Shown here: in pieces, positions 1 through 5,425 of the stretch
How positions within the stretch are numbered: position 1 is the stretch's first letter
Layout of the letters: each line of letters begins with the position of its first letter
From: CAYJFG01 sp051881695
Lineage (GTDB): Bacteria; Bacillota; Clostridia; Oscillospirales; Acutalibacteraceae
Assembly: GCA_051881695.1 (NCBI GenBank)
Contig: JBJEQJ010000028.1
Coordinates: forward strand, 1-7,830
Reading direction: 5' to 3'
DNA length: 7,830 bases
The notes under the pieces: model-generated
Databases searched by the model: none
Told to the model about the DNA's origin: nothing
The model's input: only the letters and a program-made list of their open reading frames with translations
Translations under genes and position numbers: made by a program

Positions 1-137
1 CAAGAATTTACGGGTTTCTTTATTGTTGCGTTGTTTAATTTTCAAGGTCCTGTTACGTCACATAAAAGAAGAAACTTTCTTAACCGCTATACAATTTGCA
101 TTCGGTTTAAAAAGCACGTCCTCTTTTGAGTGGCGTG
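1..137 (-). other. Probable rRNA operon leader, transcribed leftward out of the window
   Basis: Read on the minus strand, positions 50-29 give GGACCTTGAAAATTAAACAACG-type sequence. It resembles the CTTTGAAAACTAAACA motif found in the leader or spacer just before 16S and 23S genes in Bacillota, and it lies downstream of two consensus promoters. A hairpin can form at the very start of the transcript: CACG pairs with CGTG and CTC with GAG around an AAAA loop (137-115). No mature rRNA sequence is inside the window. The inference is that an rRNA gene, most likely 16S, starts a short way beyond the left edge. A 23S gene or a tRNA cluster is the alternative. Confidence 0.65.
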
Positions 138-143
138 TTAATT

Positions 144-172
144 ATTATATATCACAATTAAGCTTTTGTCAA
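144..172 (-). promoter_or_regulatory. Promoter P2 (proximal), perfect sigma-A consensus, minus strand
   Basis: On the minus strand the -35 box is an exact TTGACA (plus-strand TGTCAA, 167-172) and the -10 box an exact TATAAT (plus-strand ATTATA, 144-149). The spacer is exactly 17 nt. The expected transcript start is near position 137. Full agreement in both boxes with ideal spacing is rare outside very strong promoters such as those of rRNA operons. The downstream leader motif supports that reading. Confidence 0.88.
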
Positions 173-210
173 GAACTTTTTTCAACTTTTTTATTTCTTT
201 TTCAATAAAA
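173..210 (-). promoter_or_regulatory. A-tract UP-like element upstream of P2
   Basis: Immediately upstream of the P2 -35 box, the minus strand carries phased A-runs (AAAAAAGTTGAAAAAAGTTC, 192-173, with more A-rich sequence out to 210). Such tracts in this position are typical UP elements of rRNA promoters, contacted by the RNA polymerase alpha subunit. The role is inferred from composition and position. Confidence 0.5.
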
Positions 211-271
211 ATCTTAAGAGAAATAAAACTGATGTGTTCTGTTAAAACTGCTTATTTGTGACAGCTTGATT

Positions 272-300
272 ATTATATCTGCAAATTCTGTTTTTGTCAA
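272..300 (-). promoter_or_regulatory. Promoter P1 (distal), perfect sigma-A consensus, minus strand
   Basis: This is a second minus-strand promoter with exact boxes: TTGACA (plus-strand TGTCAA, 295-300) and TATAAT (plus-strand ATTATA, 272-277), with a 17-nt spacer. It lies 128 bp upstream of P2 in the same direction. The P1/P2 tandem layout is typical of bacterial rRNA operons, where it allows growth-rate control. The predicted transcript start is near 265. Confidence 0.88.
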
Positions 301-313
301 CACTTAATTGACA
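295..313. repeat. Short inverted repeat between divergent promoters
   Basis: TGTCAA (295-300) and TTGACA (308-313) form a perfect 6-bp inverted repeat around a 7-nt centre. The left arm is the P1 -35 box. The right arm is a consensus -35 hexamer on the plus strand, but no acceptable -10 box follows it at 16-18 nt. It may therefore be an operator-like site or a coincidence. Confidence 0.3.
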
Positions 314-415
314 GTTTTTAAATGAAAATTTACGTGAAAATAATTCCGGTAACACTATAAATGGTTGTCTTGCGATTTTCCTTGAAATATTTATTACGAT
401 ATTAAGATTTTCGGC

Positions 416-444
416 TTTTAAATTAAACATATTTATGATATACT
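416..444 (+). promoter_or_regulatory. Candidate promoter for yfmF, extended -10
   Basis: The sequence TGATATACT (436-444) contains a TATACT -10 box preceded by an extended -10 TG. The -35 hexamer 17 nt upstream is weak (TTTTAA, 416-421), as is common when an extended -10 is present. The predicted start near 451 would give a leader of about 35 nt, which includes the yfmF ribosome binding site GAAAGGA (471-477). It is divergent from the rRNA promoters. Confidence 0.5.
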
Positions 445-485
445 AATTAACATGAATTATTTTCCACCCTGAAAGGAATACTGCA

Positions 486-1760
486 ATGAACAATTTAGAA
501 AGAAGCGAAATCGCAAAAGGCGTTTCCTTTAACTTTATTAATGATAAGAGATTTAACACAGGCAAAATAAGTGTGTATTTTCTTTTTCCTTTAAAAGAGG
601 AAACTGCCGCTGCCAACGCCCTGCTTATTCAGGTTCTTTCACGCAGCTGTGCAAAATACTCAGACTTTCAAAGTCTTAATAAGCACCTTAGCAGGCTGTA
701 CGGAGCAAATATATCTGCTTATACAAAAAAACTGGGAGAGGTTCAGCTTATGGCTTTTTCTATAAGCGGGCTTGACGACCGGTACACCTTAAACGGCGAA
801 AAAACCTCGGCAGATTTAACCGAGCTTTTGTGCGAGCTGATTTTTAATCCTAAGCTTGAAAACGGTGCTTTTTGTATTGATGAGTTTGAGCAGGAGAAAA
901 GACAGCTTATAGACGCTATAGACGCTGACTATAACGAAAAGCGAATTTATGCAATTAACAGAATGACGCAGGAAATGTGTAAAAACGAGCGGTTTGGTCT
1001 GAGAAGCTACGGAACTAAGGAAAGTGTTGAGGCTCTTACTCCCGATGATATATTTAAAGCATGGCAGAATCTGCTTATTCACGCAAAGATTGAAATTATG
1101 ATGATAGGCTCCTCAGATAAAATCTCTGCTTTACAAATATTTGCTGAAAAATTCTCTAAGCTTGACAGAGAGATTACTCCTTTTGATACTAATGTAATTT
1201 ATGATGTTGAAGAAATTAAAGACATAAAAGAAACTGACGACGTAACACAGTCTAAGCTTGTGATGGGCTTCAGAAGCGGCATTTCTGCTCTTGATAAAGA
1301 GGAAGTGCCTGCGCTGAAATTGATGACAGCTGTTCTGGGCGGCACACCGCAGTCTAAGTTCTTTGTAAATGTAAGAGAAAAATATTCGCTGTGCTATTAC
1401 TGCGCCGCAAGATGTGAAACGGAAAAAGGTATAATAATGATTGACAGCGGCATTGAAAACGAAAATGTCGATAAGGCTAAGAAAGAGATACTGCGGCAGA
1501 TTGAGCTTTTGCAAAACGGAGAGCTGACGGATTTTGAGCTTACAAGCACAAAGATGAGCATAATCAACAGCTACAAAACTCTTACAGATTCAGTAAACGG
1601 CATAGACTCCTGGTATGCTTGTCAAACTACGGCAGAAAATATGAAATCTCCGCAGGAGGCAGCCGAGGAAATAAACGCTGTAACTGCTGAACAGGTTATA
1701 AATGCTGCCAAAAAGATGAAGCTTGATACAGTATATCTGCTTACAAGTAAAGATGCATAA
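486..1760 (+). CDS. yfmF: M16-family protein YfmF type, zinc-site-less subunit
   Basis: The 424-residue product has the two-lobed length of an M16B (insulinase-like) peptidase subunit. It lacks the inverted zinc motif HxxEH: the expected region, around residues 45-60, reads LLIQVLSRSCAKYSDFQSL. It keeps the C-terminal Arg/Tyr pair (R297 and Y304, in VREKYSLCYY) that in heterodimeric M16 enzymes helps bind substrate. Databases name this family 'EF-P 5-aminopentanol modification-associated protein YfmF' (B. subtilis counterpart YmfF), but a direct role in EF-P modification is not shown by sequence. The start ATG has GAAAGGA 8 nt upstream. The next gene encodes the complementary active subunit, so a cytoplasmic heterodimer is inferred; no signal peptide is visible. 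Confidence 0.85.
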   Translation: MNNLERSEIAKGVSFNFINDKRFNTGKISVYFLFPLKEETAAANALLIQVLSRSCAKYSDFQSLNKHLSRLYGANISAYTKKLGEVQLMAFSISGLDDRYTLNGEKTSADLTELLCELIFNPKLENGAFCIDEFEQEKRQLIDAIDADYNEKRIYAINRMTQEMCKNERFGLRSYGTKESVEALTPDDIFKAWQNLLIHAKIEIMMIGSSDKISALQIFAEKFSKLDREITPFDTNVIYDVEEIKDIKETDDVTQSKLVMGFRSGISALDKEEVPALKLMTAVLGGTPQSKFFVNVREKYSLCYYCAARCETEKGIIMIDSGIENENVDKAKKEILRQIELLQNGELTDFELTSTKMSIINSYKTLTDSVNGIDSWYACQTTAENMKSPQEAAEEINAVTAEQVINAAKKMKLDTVYLLTSKDA

Positions 1761-1800
1761 ATAAGTATATAATAATGCAAAGATTTTAAAAATTTACCGA

Positions 1801-1806
1801 AAGGAG
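1801..1806 (+). promoter_or_regulatory. yfmH ribosome binding site with long spacing
   Basis: AAGGAG at 1801-1806 is the only strong Shine-Dalgarno in the 61-nt gap after yfmF, but it lies 15 nt from the ATG at 1822; the usual spacing is 6-9 nt. No in-frame start codon lies closer. The N-terminus from 1822 fits the family, so the start is kept and reduced initiation efficiency is possible. Confidence 0.5.
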
Positions 1807-1821
1807 CTTGCAACAGAGAAT

Positions 1822-3105
1822 ATGAGCTTTACAGAAATTAAAAGTGATAGATTAGGCGAAAAATACTATAAAACTGTTCATAAAAGCGGACTGACTATAT
1901 ATGTATATCCAAAGGAGGACTACACCTCAACTTACGCTATATTTGGTACAAATTACGGCTCTGTAAACACCTGCTTCAGCGTAGACGGTTCAGAAAAAAT
2001 AACTGTGCCCGACGGTATAGCGCATTACCTTGAACACAAGCTTTTTGAAAGTGAGGACGGCGACGCATTTGCAAAATATGCAAAGACTGGAGCCAGCGCA
2101 AACGCATACACCTCATTTGAAAAAACGTGCTATTTATTCTCTTGCACCGAGAATTTTAAAGAGTCCTTGGAAATACTTTTGGGCTTTGTACAGGAGCCTT
2201 ACTTTACGGCGGAAACAGTACAAAAGGAACAGGGTATTATCGGTCAGGAGATAAAAATGTATGATGATTCTCCGGACTGGAAAGTGATGTTTAACCTACT
2301 TGAAATTATGTACCATAATCATCCGGTAAAAATTGATATTGCCGGAACTGTAGAAAGTATTGCACAGATTACCGCAGAGAAGCTTTACAAATGCTACAAT
2401 AGCTTTTATAATCTGCATAATATGGTTCTTTGCGTGGCAGGTAATGTAAATACGGACGAGGTTTTGAAGATAGCCGATGAAAAGCTGAAGCCATCAAAGG
2501 AGCAGACTGTTGAAAGCTTCTTCCCTGACGAGCCTTATGAAATTGTAAAGGATTATATTGAGCAGGATTTTCCTGTTGCTATGCCGCTTTTTCAGCTTGG
2601 CTATAAAGAGAAAGCAGATAAAAGCAGGGCAACTGCAGAGGAAATGGCCTACACAGACATAGTTCTTGCCGCTTTAGCCGGAAACAGCTCTGATTTATAT
2701 AACGAGCTAATGAATTTAAATCTTATAAACTCCAGCTTTTCTTATGAATATTTTGAGGGACCCGGATACAGAAGCACTATTTTCAGCGGAGAATCGCGTG
2801 ACCCTGAAAAAACTGCCGGATATATTAAGGAATATATTAAAAATAAAATTAAAAGCGGCATTACAGAAGAAGAATTTGAAATCGCCAGAAATACTGTTTA
2901 CGGCTCGTCTGTTGCAGCTCTTAATAACATCAGCTCTATTGCAAATATACTTACCGAATTTCATTTTTCCGGCAAGGAGCTATATGATTATCTGAAATAT
3001 ATTGCAGACGCAACGGCGGAAGATGTAAACATCAGACTTAAAGCGCAGCTTAACAGCAGCAACTGTGCTCTGTCTGTTGTAAAATGCAGAGAACAGGAGG
3101 GTTAA
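1822..3105 (+). CDS. yfmH: M16-family metallopeptidase YfmH type, catalytic subunit
   Basis: The 427-residue M16B peptidase carries the inverted zinc motif HYLEH: H68 and H72 are ligands, E71 the catalytic base, and E143 in GQEIKMYDD the likely third ligand 71 residues later. The C-terminal lobe lacks the VRE...Y pair seen in the upstream YfmF, so the two proteins have complementary halves of an active site, as known for heterodimeric bacterial M16 peptidases. The substrate is unknown. The YfmH family is linked in database naming to EF-P 5-aminopentanol modification, with no mechanism readable here. The protein has no signal peptide and is probably cytoplasmic. The gap from yfmF is 61 nt, and the stop codon is 2 nt before the lgt start, so co-expression with lgt is likely. 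Confidence 0.9.
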   Translation: MSFTEIKSDRLGEKYYKTVHKSGLTIYVYPKEDYTSTYAIFGTNYGSVNTCFSVDGSEKITVPDGIAHYLEHKLFESEDGDAFAKYAKTGASANAYTSFEKTCYLFSCTENFKESLEILLGFVQEPYFTAETVQKEQGIIGQEIKMYDDSPDWKVMFNLLEIMYHNHPVKIDIAGTVESIAQITAEKLYKCYNSFYNLHNMVLCVAGNVNTDEVLKIADEKLKPSKEQTVESFFPDEPYEIVKDYIEQDFPVAMPLFQLGYKEKADKSRATAEEMAYTDIVLAALAGNSSDLYNELMNLNLINSSFSYEYFEGPGYRSTIFSGESRDPEKTAGYIKEYIKNKIKSGITEEEFEIARNTVYGSSVAALNNISSIANILTEFHFSGKELYDYLKYIADATAEDVNIRLKAQLNSSNCALSVVKCREQEG

Positions 3106-3107
3106 AT

Positions 3108-3929
3108 ATGTATCATGTGTCGTTTCCCGGTCTTGGAATTGAAAACATTGAGATAAGCCCTGTTGCTTTATCGGTAGGCTCTTTTACCGTAAACTGGTAC
3201 GGTGTAATTATTGCTGTCGGTCTATGTTTGGCAGTTGCCTACGCTATGTTTAACTGCAAGCGTTATGCCGTAAGTCAAGACAAGCTGCTGGATTGTGTGC
3301 TTGTGGGGATTATCACCGCAATAATAGGTGCAAGGCTTTATTATGTGGCATTTCGCTGGGATGTTTACAGCGCCGACCCCATAAGCATTTTATACATAAA
3401 CGAGGGCGGTCTGGCTATTTACGGAGGACTTATCGGCGGTCTTCTGGGCGGACTTATAGTTGCGAAAATACTGAAAATGAATATACCCGGTCTTCTTGAC
3501 CTTGCCTGCCTTGGATTTCTAATCGGCCAGGGCATTGGCAGATGGGGCAACTTTATGAACCAGGAGGCCTTCGGAACTCCGACAGATCTTCCCTGGGGTA
3601 TGGTAAGCGAAAACACAGGAAATATTGCTGTTCATCCGTGTTTTCTGTACGAGTCGCTTTGGTGTTTACTCGGCTTTGTACTGCTTCATTTCTTCAGTAA
3701 AAAATTTCAAAAATATGACGGACAGATTTTTTTAATGTATCTTGTTTGGTACGGAGTTGAACGCACAGTAGTTGAGGGACTCAGAACAGACAGCTTGTAT
3801 ACTCCTTTCTTAAATTTAAGAGTTTCTCAGCTTGTGTCTATAGTTATAGCGGCTGTAGGGCTTACGCTATTAATAATTAACCTTATAAGAAAAAAGGACA
3901 CAATGGCTGTCCCGATAAAAAATTCTTAA
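3108..3929 (+). CDS. lgt: Prolipoprotein diacylglyceryl transferase
   Basis: Lgt is an integral membrane enzyme that moves diacylglycerol from phosphatidylglycerol to the lipobox cysteine of prelipoproteins, the first step of lipoprotein maturation. The signature GRWGNFMNQEAFG spans residues 144-156 (R145, N148 and G156 match E. coli R143, N146 and G154). Other family marks are ARLYYV (75-80), NEGGLAIYGGL (98-108), HPCFLYES and YGVERTVVEGLR. There are about seven hydrophobic segments. Where E. coli has the important His103, this protein has Tyr105. The start at 3108 (273 aa) is chosen because AGGAGG (3095-3100) lies 7 nt upstream; an in-frame ATG at 3084 has no such site. The ribosome binding site lies inside yfmH, 2 nt separating the genes. 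The TAA stop lies within the TTAA at the end of a mobile-element-like sequence. Confidence 0.96.
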   Translation: MYHVSFPGLGIENIEISPVALSVGSFTVNWYGVIIAVGLCLAVAYAMFNCKRYAVSQDKLLDCVLVGIITAIIGARLYYVAFRWDVYSADPISILYINEGGLAIYGGLIGGLLGGLIVAKILKMNIPGLLDLACLGFLIGQGIGRWGNFMNQEAFGTPTDLPWGMVSENTGNIAVHPCFLYESLWCLLGFVLLHFFSKKFQKYDGQIFLMYLVWYGVERTVVEGLRTDSLYTPFLNLRVSQLVSIVIAAVGLTLLIINLIRKKDTMAVPIKNS

Positions 3930-3947
3930 GTAACCACTGAATAAATC
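3926..3947 (+). repeat. Left terminal inverted repeat of the MITE-like element
   Basis: The arm starts TTAAG and contains CACTGA and AAATC. It pairs imperfectly (18 of 22) with the arm at 4098-4119. Its second to fourth bases are the lgt stop codon TAA (3927-3929). Confidence 0.7.
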
Positions 3948-4009
3948 ACGCAAAAAGCAGTTTGCACACCTTGCTTGCATATCCCCCCCAGTTTGCCCAA
4001 AAAATCCTC

Positions 4010-4027
4010 GTAATGCGTCAGCATTAC
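4010..4027. repeat. Perfect hairpin inside the MITE-like element
   Basis: GTAATGC (4010-4016) and GCATTAC (4021-4027) are perfectly complementary around a four-base GTCA loop. No T-run follows, so it is not a standard terminator. It is probably a structural part of the element. Confidence 0.6.
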
Positions 4028-4032
4028 TGCGG

Positions 4033-4064
4033 TTTGTTTGTACAATCTTTTGTTTGTACAATCT
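4033..4064 (+). repeat. Exact 16-bp tandem duplication, two copies
   Basis: TTTGTTTGTACAATCT occurs at 4033-4048 and again, with no mismatch and no gap, at 4049-4064. Each copy contains the 8-bp palindrome TTGTACAA. The second copy also offers a weak promoter-like pairing, TTGTTT (4034-4039) and TACAAT (4057-4062) with a 17-nt spacer, pointing at folD. This could be a slippage product or an element-borne promoter. Confidence 0.75.
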
Positions 4065-4097
4065 AACGAAAAATCTGTCGGCGCAATATGCACAAAC

Positions 4098-4119
4098 GAT
4101 TTAATCAGTGTTCCCTTAA
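4098..4119 (-). repeat. Right terminal inverted repeat of the MITE-like element
   Basis: This is the reverse-complement partner of 3926-3947, ending in CCCTTAA on the plus strand. It ends 8 nt before the folD ribosome binding site, so the element abuts the translation signals of folD without disrupting them. Confidence 0.7.
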
Positions 4120-4127
4120 AATAACGC

Positions 4128-4133
4128 AAAGGA
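4128..4133 (+). promoter_or_regulatory. folD ribosome binding site, decides the start codon
   Basis: AAAGGA at 4128-4133 directly abuts ATG codons at 4134 and 4137, which are too close to be used. The ATG at 4143 is 9 nt away, and its product begins MAKIIDGK as expected for FolD, so 4143 is the start. Confidence 0.8.
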
Positions 4134-4142
4134 ATGATGAGT

Positions 4143-4997
4143 ATGGCTAAAATAATTGACGGCAAAGCAGTTTCTCGAAAGGTAAAGGACGAGGTAGCAA
4201 AAGAAACTGAGCTTTTAAAGGCTGAAGGCATAACGCCCGGTCTAGCAGTTGTAATTGTGGGTGACGACAGCGCATCGAGAGTTTATGTAAATAATAAGAA
4301 AAAAGCGTGCGCTCAGGTTGGCTTTTATTCCGAAGAATACGCACTTCCTGCAGAAACTACTCAGCAGGAGCTTATGGCTCTTGTTGATACGCTTAACAAA
4401 AAGAAGGATATTAACGGTATTTTAGTGCAGCTTCCTCTTCCCTCTCATCTTGACGAAAAGGCTGTAATTGAAGCCATTGACCCCGCTAAGGATGTTGACG
4501 CTTTTCACGCTTCTAACGTAGGAAAAATTATGATAGGCGACTATCATTTTCTTCCCTGTACTCCTGCCGGCGTTATGGAGCTTTTAAAAAGCGAAAATAT
4601 TGAAATATGCGGCAAAAACTGCGTGGTTATCGGCAGAAGCAACATTGTAGGAAAGCCTATGCTTATGCTTTTGCTTCATCAGAACGGTACTGTTACCATA
4701 TGCCACAGCAAAACTAAAAATCTGGCTGAAATATGCAGTAAGGCTGATATTTTAGTTGCAGCAGTAGGCATTGCAAAATTTGTTAAGCCTGATATGGTAA
4801 AGGACGGTGCTGTTGTTATTGACGTAGGAATGGACAGGGACGAAAACGGTAAGCTTTGCGGCGACGTTGATTTTGAAAGCGTTAAGGACAAGGCTTCTTA
4901 CATTACTCCTGTTCCCGGCGGAGTCGGACCTATGACAATTGCAATGCTTATGAAGAATACGCTTATGGCAGCAAAGCTGCAGAATAATCTGGTATAA
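4143..4997 (+). CDS. folD: Bifunctional methylenetetrahydrofolate dehydrogenase / methenyltetrahydrofolate cyclohydrolase
   Basis: FolD interconverts 5,10-methylene-THF, 5,10-methenyl-THF and 10-formyl-THF with NADP(H) in the cytoplasm, feeding purine and formyl-Met synthesis. The 284-residue length is standard. Visible marks are the N-terminal MAKIIDGK, the catalytic YVNNK (Y48, K52), GILVQLPLPSHLD, the nucleotide-binding VVIGRSNIVGKP, and the C-terminal signature TPVPGGVGPMTIAMLM. A small deviation is KDVDAFHASN, where most homologues have KDVDGFHPxN; both changes are near the active site but spare the charged residues. The gene is separated from lgt only by the MITE-like element and lacks an obvious strong promoter of its own, so it may rely on read-through from lgt or on a weak promoter inside the element. 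Confidence 0.97.
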   Translation: MAKIIDGKAVSRKVKDEVAKETELLKAEGITPGLAVVIVGDDSASRVYVNNKKKACAQVGFYSEEYALPAETTQQELMALVDTLNKKKDINGILVQLPLPSHLDEKAVIEAIDPAKDVDAFHASNVGKIMIGDYHFLPCTPAGVMELLKSENIEICGKNCVVIGRSNIVGKPMLMLLLHQNGTVTICHSKTKNLAEICSKADILVAAVGIAKFVKPDMVKDGAVVIDVGMDRDENGKLCGDVDFESVKDKASYITPVPGGVGPMTIAMLMKNTLMAAKLQNNLV

Positions 4998-5019
4998 TCA
5001 AATATGCTCTAATTCTCCC

Positions 5020-5052
5020 GGGTACACTTTTGTATTTTGCAACGGTGTACCT
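5020..5052 (+). terminator. Perfect inverted repeat after folD: weak terminator or operator
   Basis: GGTACAC (5021-5027) and GTGTACC (5045-5051) are exact inverted repeats, extendable to 9 bp in RNA with G-U pairs at each end, around a 15-nt loop. Only a modest T-rich stretch follows (CTATTTACTTTTG), so it is a poor intrinsic terminator. It ends just before the -35 box of the candidate yerC promoter, and the arms hold GTAC cores, so an operator for a regulator, possibly the adjacent TrpR-like protein itself, is an alternative. Confidence 0.45.
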
Positions 5053-5053
5053 A

Positions 5054-5082
5054 TTTACTTTTGCGCTTTCATATGTTAAAAT
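5054..5082 (+). promoter_or_regulatory. Candidate promoter of the yerC operon, extended -10
   Basis: TTTACT (5054-5059) and TAAAAT (5077-5082) are spaced by 17 nt, and a TG extension precedes the -10 (TGTTAAAAT, 5074-5082). A start near 5089 leaves a leader of about 34 nt containing GGAG (5112-5115). A second TATACT at 5098-5103 is possible but would place the transcript start on the ribosome binding site. Confidence 0.45.
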
Positions 5083-5122
5083 TTTATTGTACTAAATTAT
5101 ACTTGATAATCGGAGTGATTTT

Positions 5123-5425
5123 ATGAACTCAAAAATACACGATGACAGTGTTGACTTTCTGTTCAAGGCAATTTTATCCTTAAAAAACACAGAGGAGTGC
5201 TACAACTTTTTTGAGGATTTATGCACTGTACCTGAGCTAAAGGCAATGTCACAGCGGCTGCTTGTTGCACATATGCTCAGTGAGAAGCGTGTTTACAGCG
5301 ACATAGTGCAGGAAACAGGCGCAAGCACAGCAACAATAAGCAGAGTAAACCGTTCCCTTATTTACGGCTGTGACGGCTACTCTCTTGTATTTGAGAGAAT
5401 AGAAAACGGAGATTGGAAAAAATGA
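5123..5425 (+). CDS. yerC: YerC/YecD-type TrpR-related DNA-binding protein
   Basis: The 100-residue protein matches the small YerC/YecD family, relatives of the Trp repressor found in Bacillota. Helical segments at residues 8-53 include the family-typical EECYNFFEDLCTVPELKAMSQRL. A helix-turn-helix follows at about 57-76 (VYSDIVQETGASTATISRVN), whose second helix should contact DNA. The function is not firmly known: the family shares TrpR's fold, but tryptophan sensing is unproven. Ribosome binding site GGAG lies 7 nt before the ATG. The stop overlaps the next start as ATGA (5422-5425), so it is translationally coupled to the methyltransferase gene. The perfect palindrome just upstream of the promoter is a candidate site for self-regulation. 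Confidence 0.9.
   Translation: MNSKIHDDSVDFLFKAILSLKNTEECYNFFEDLCTVPELKAMSQRLLVAHMLSEKRVYSDIVQETGASTATISRVNRSLIYGCDGYSLVFERIENGDWKK

Larger units (their letters stand above)
3926..4119. mobile_element. MITE-like element with 22-bp terminal inverted repeats and TTAA ends
   Basis: The 194-bp stretch between lgt and folD is bounded by imperfect inverted repeats: 3926-3947 matches the reverse complement of 4098-4119 at 18 of 22 positions, sharing TTAAG, CACTGA and TAAATC blocks. Both ends finish in TTAA, which fits a TTAA (or TA) target duplication. It holds no credible gene, only structured sequence: a perfect hairpin (4010-4027), a 16-bp tandem duplication (4033-4064) and a run of seven C (3983-3989). 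These are marks of a non-autonomous miniature element mobilised in trans. The transposase family is not determinable here; TA or TTAA targets suggest, but do not prove, a DDE transposase such as IS630-type. Confidence 0.7.

Noticed and set aside
23..208. Plus-strand 61-codon frame at the left edge
   Set aside because: It runs antisense through the rRNA leader and P2 promoter and resembles no protein.
334..361. Alternative plus-strand promoter GTGAAA-N16-TATAAA
   Set aside because: It is plausible but weaker than the extended -10 at 436-444 and would give a leader over 110 nt with no supporting structure.
242..430. Minus-strand 62-codon frame in the left intergenic region
   Set aside because: It overlaps the P1 promoter, has no convincing ribosome binding site and low complexity from AT-rich DNA.
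1768..1773. TATAAT in the yfmF-yfmH gap as an internal promoter
   Set aside because: No acceptable -35 box lies 16-18 nt upstream; the nearest (TTACAA at 1741) is 21 nt away. In AT-rich DNA a lone TATAAT is weak evidence.
2030..2254. Plus-strand frames inside yfmH, lgt and hslO (for example 2030-2254, 3293-3499, 6493-6732)
   Set aside because: They are alternative frames of well-supported conserved genes, with no ribosome binding sites or recognisable products.
3084..3107. Earlier lgt start at ATG 3084
   Set aside because: It is inside yfmH without a ribosome binding site, whereas AGGAGG sits 7 nt before ATG 3108.
3926..4231. Minus-strand open frame of 101 codons across the lgt-folD gap
   Set aside because: It runs antisense through the MITE-like element and into folD, has no ribosome binding site, and its codons follow the repeat sequence, so it is not a credible gene.
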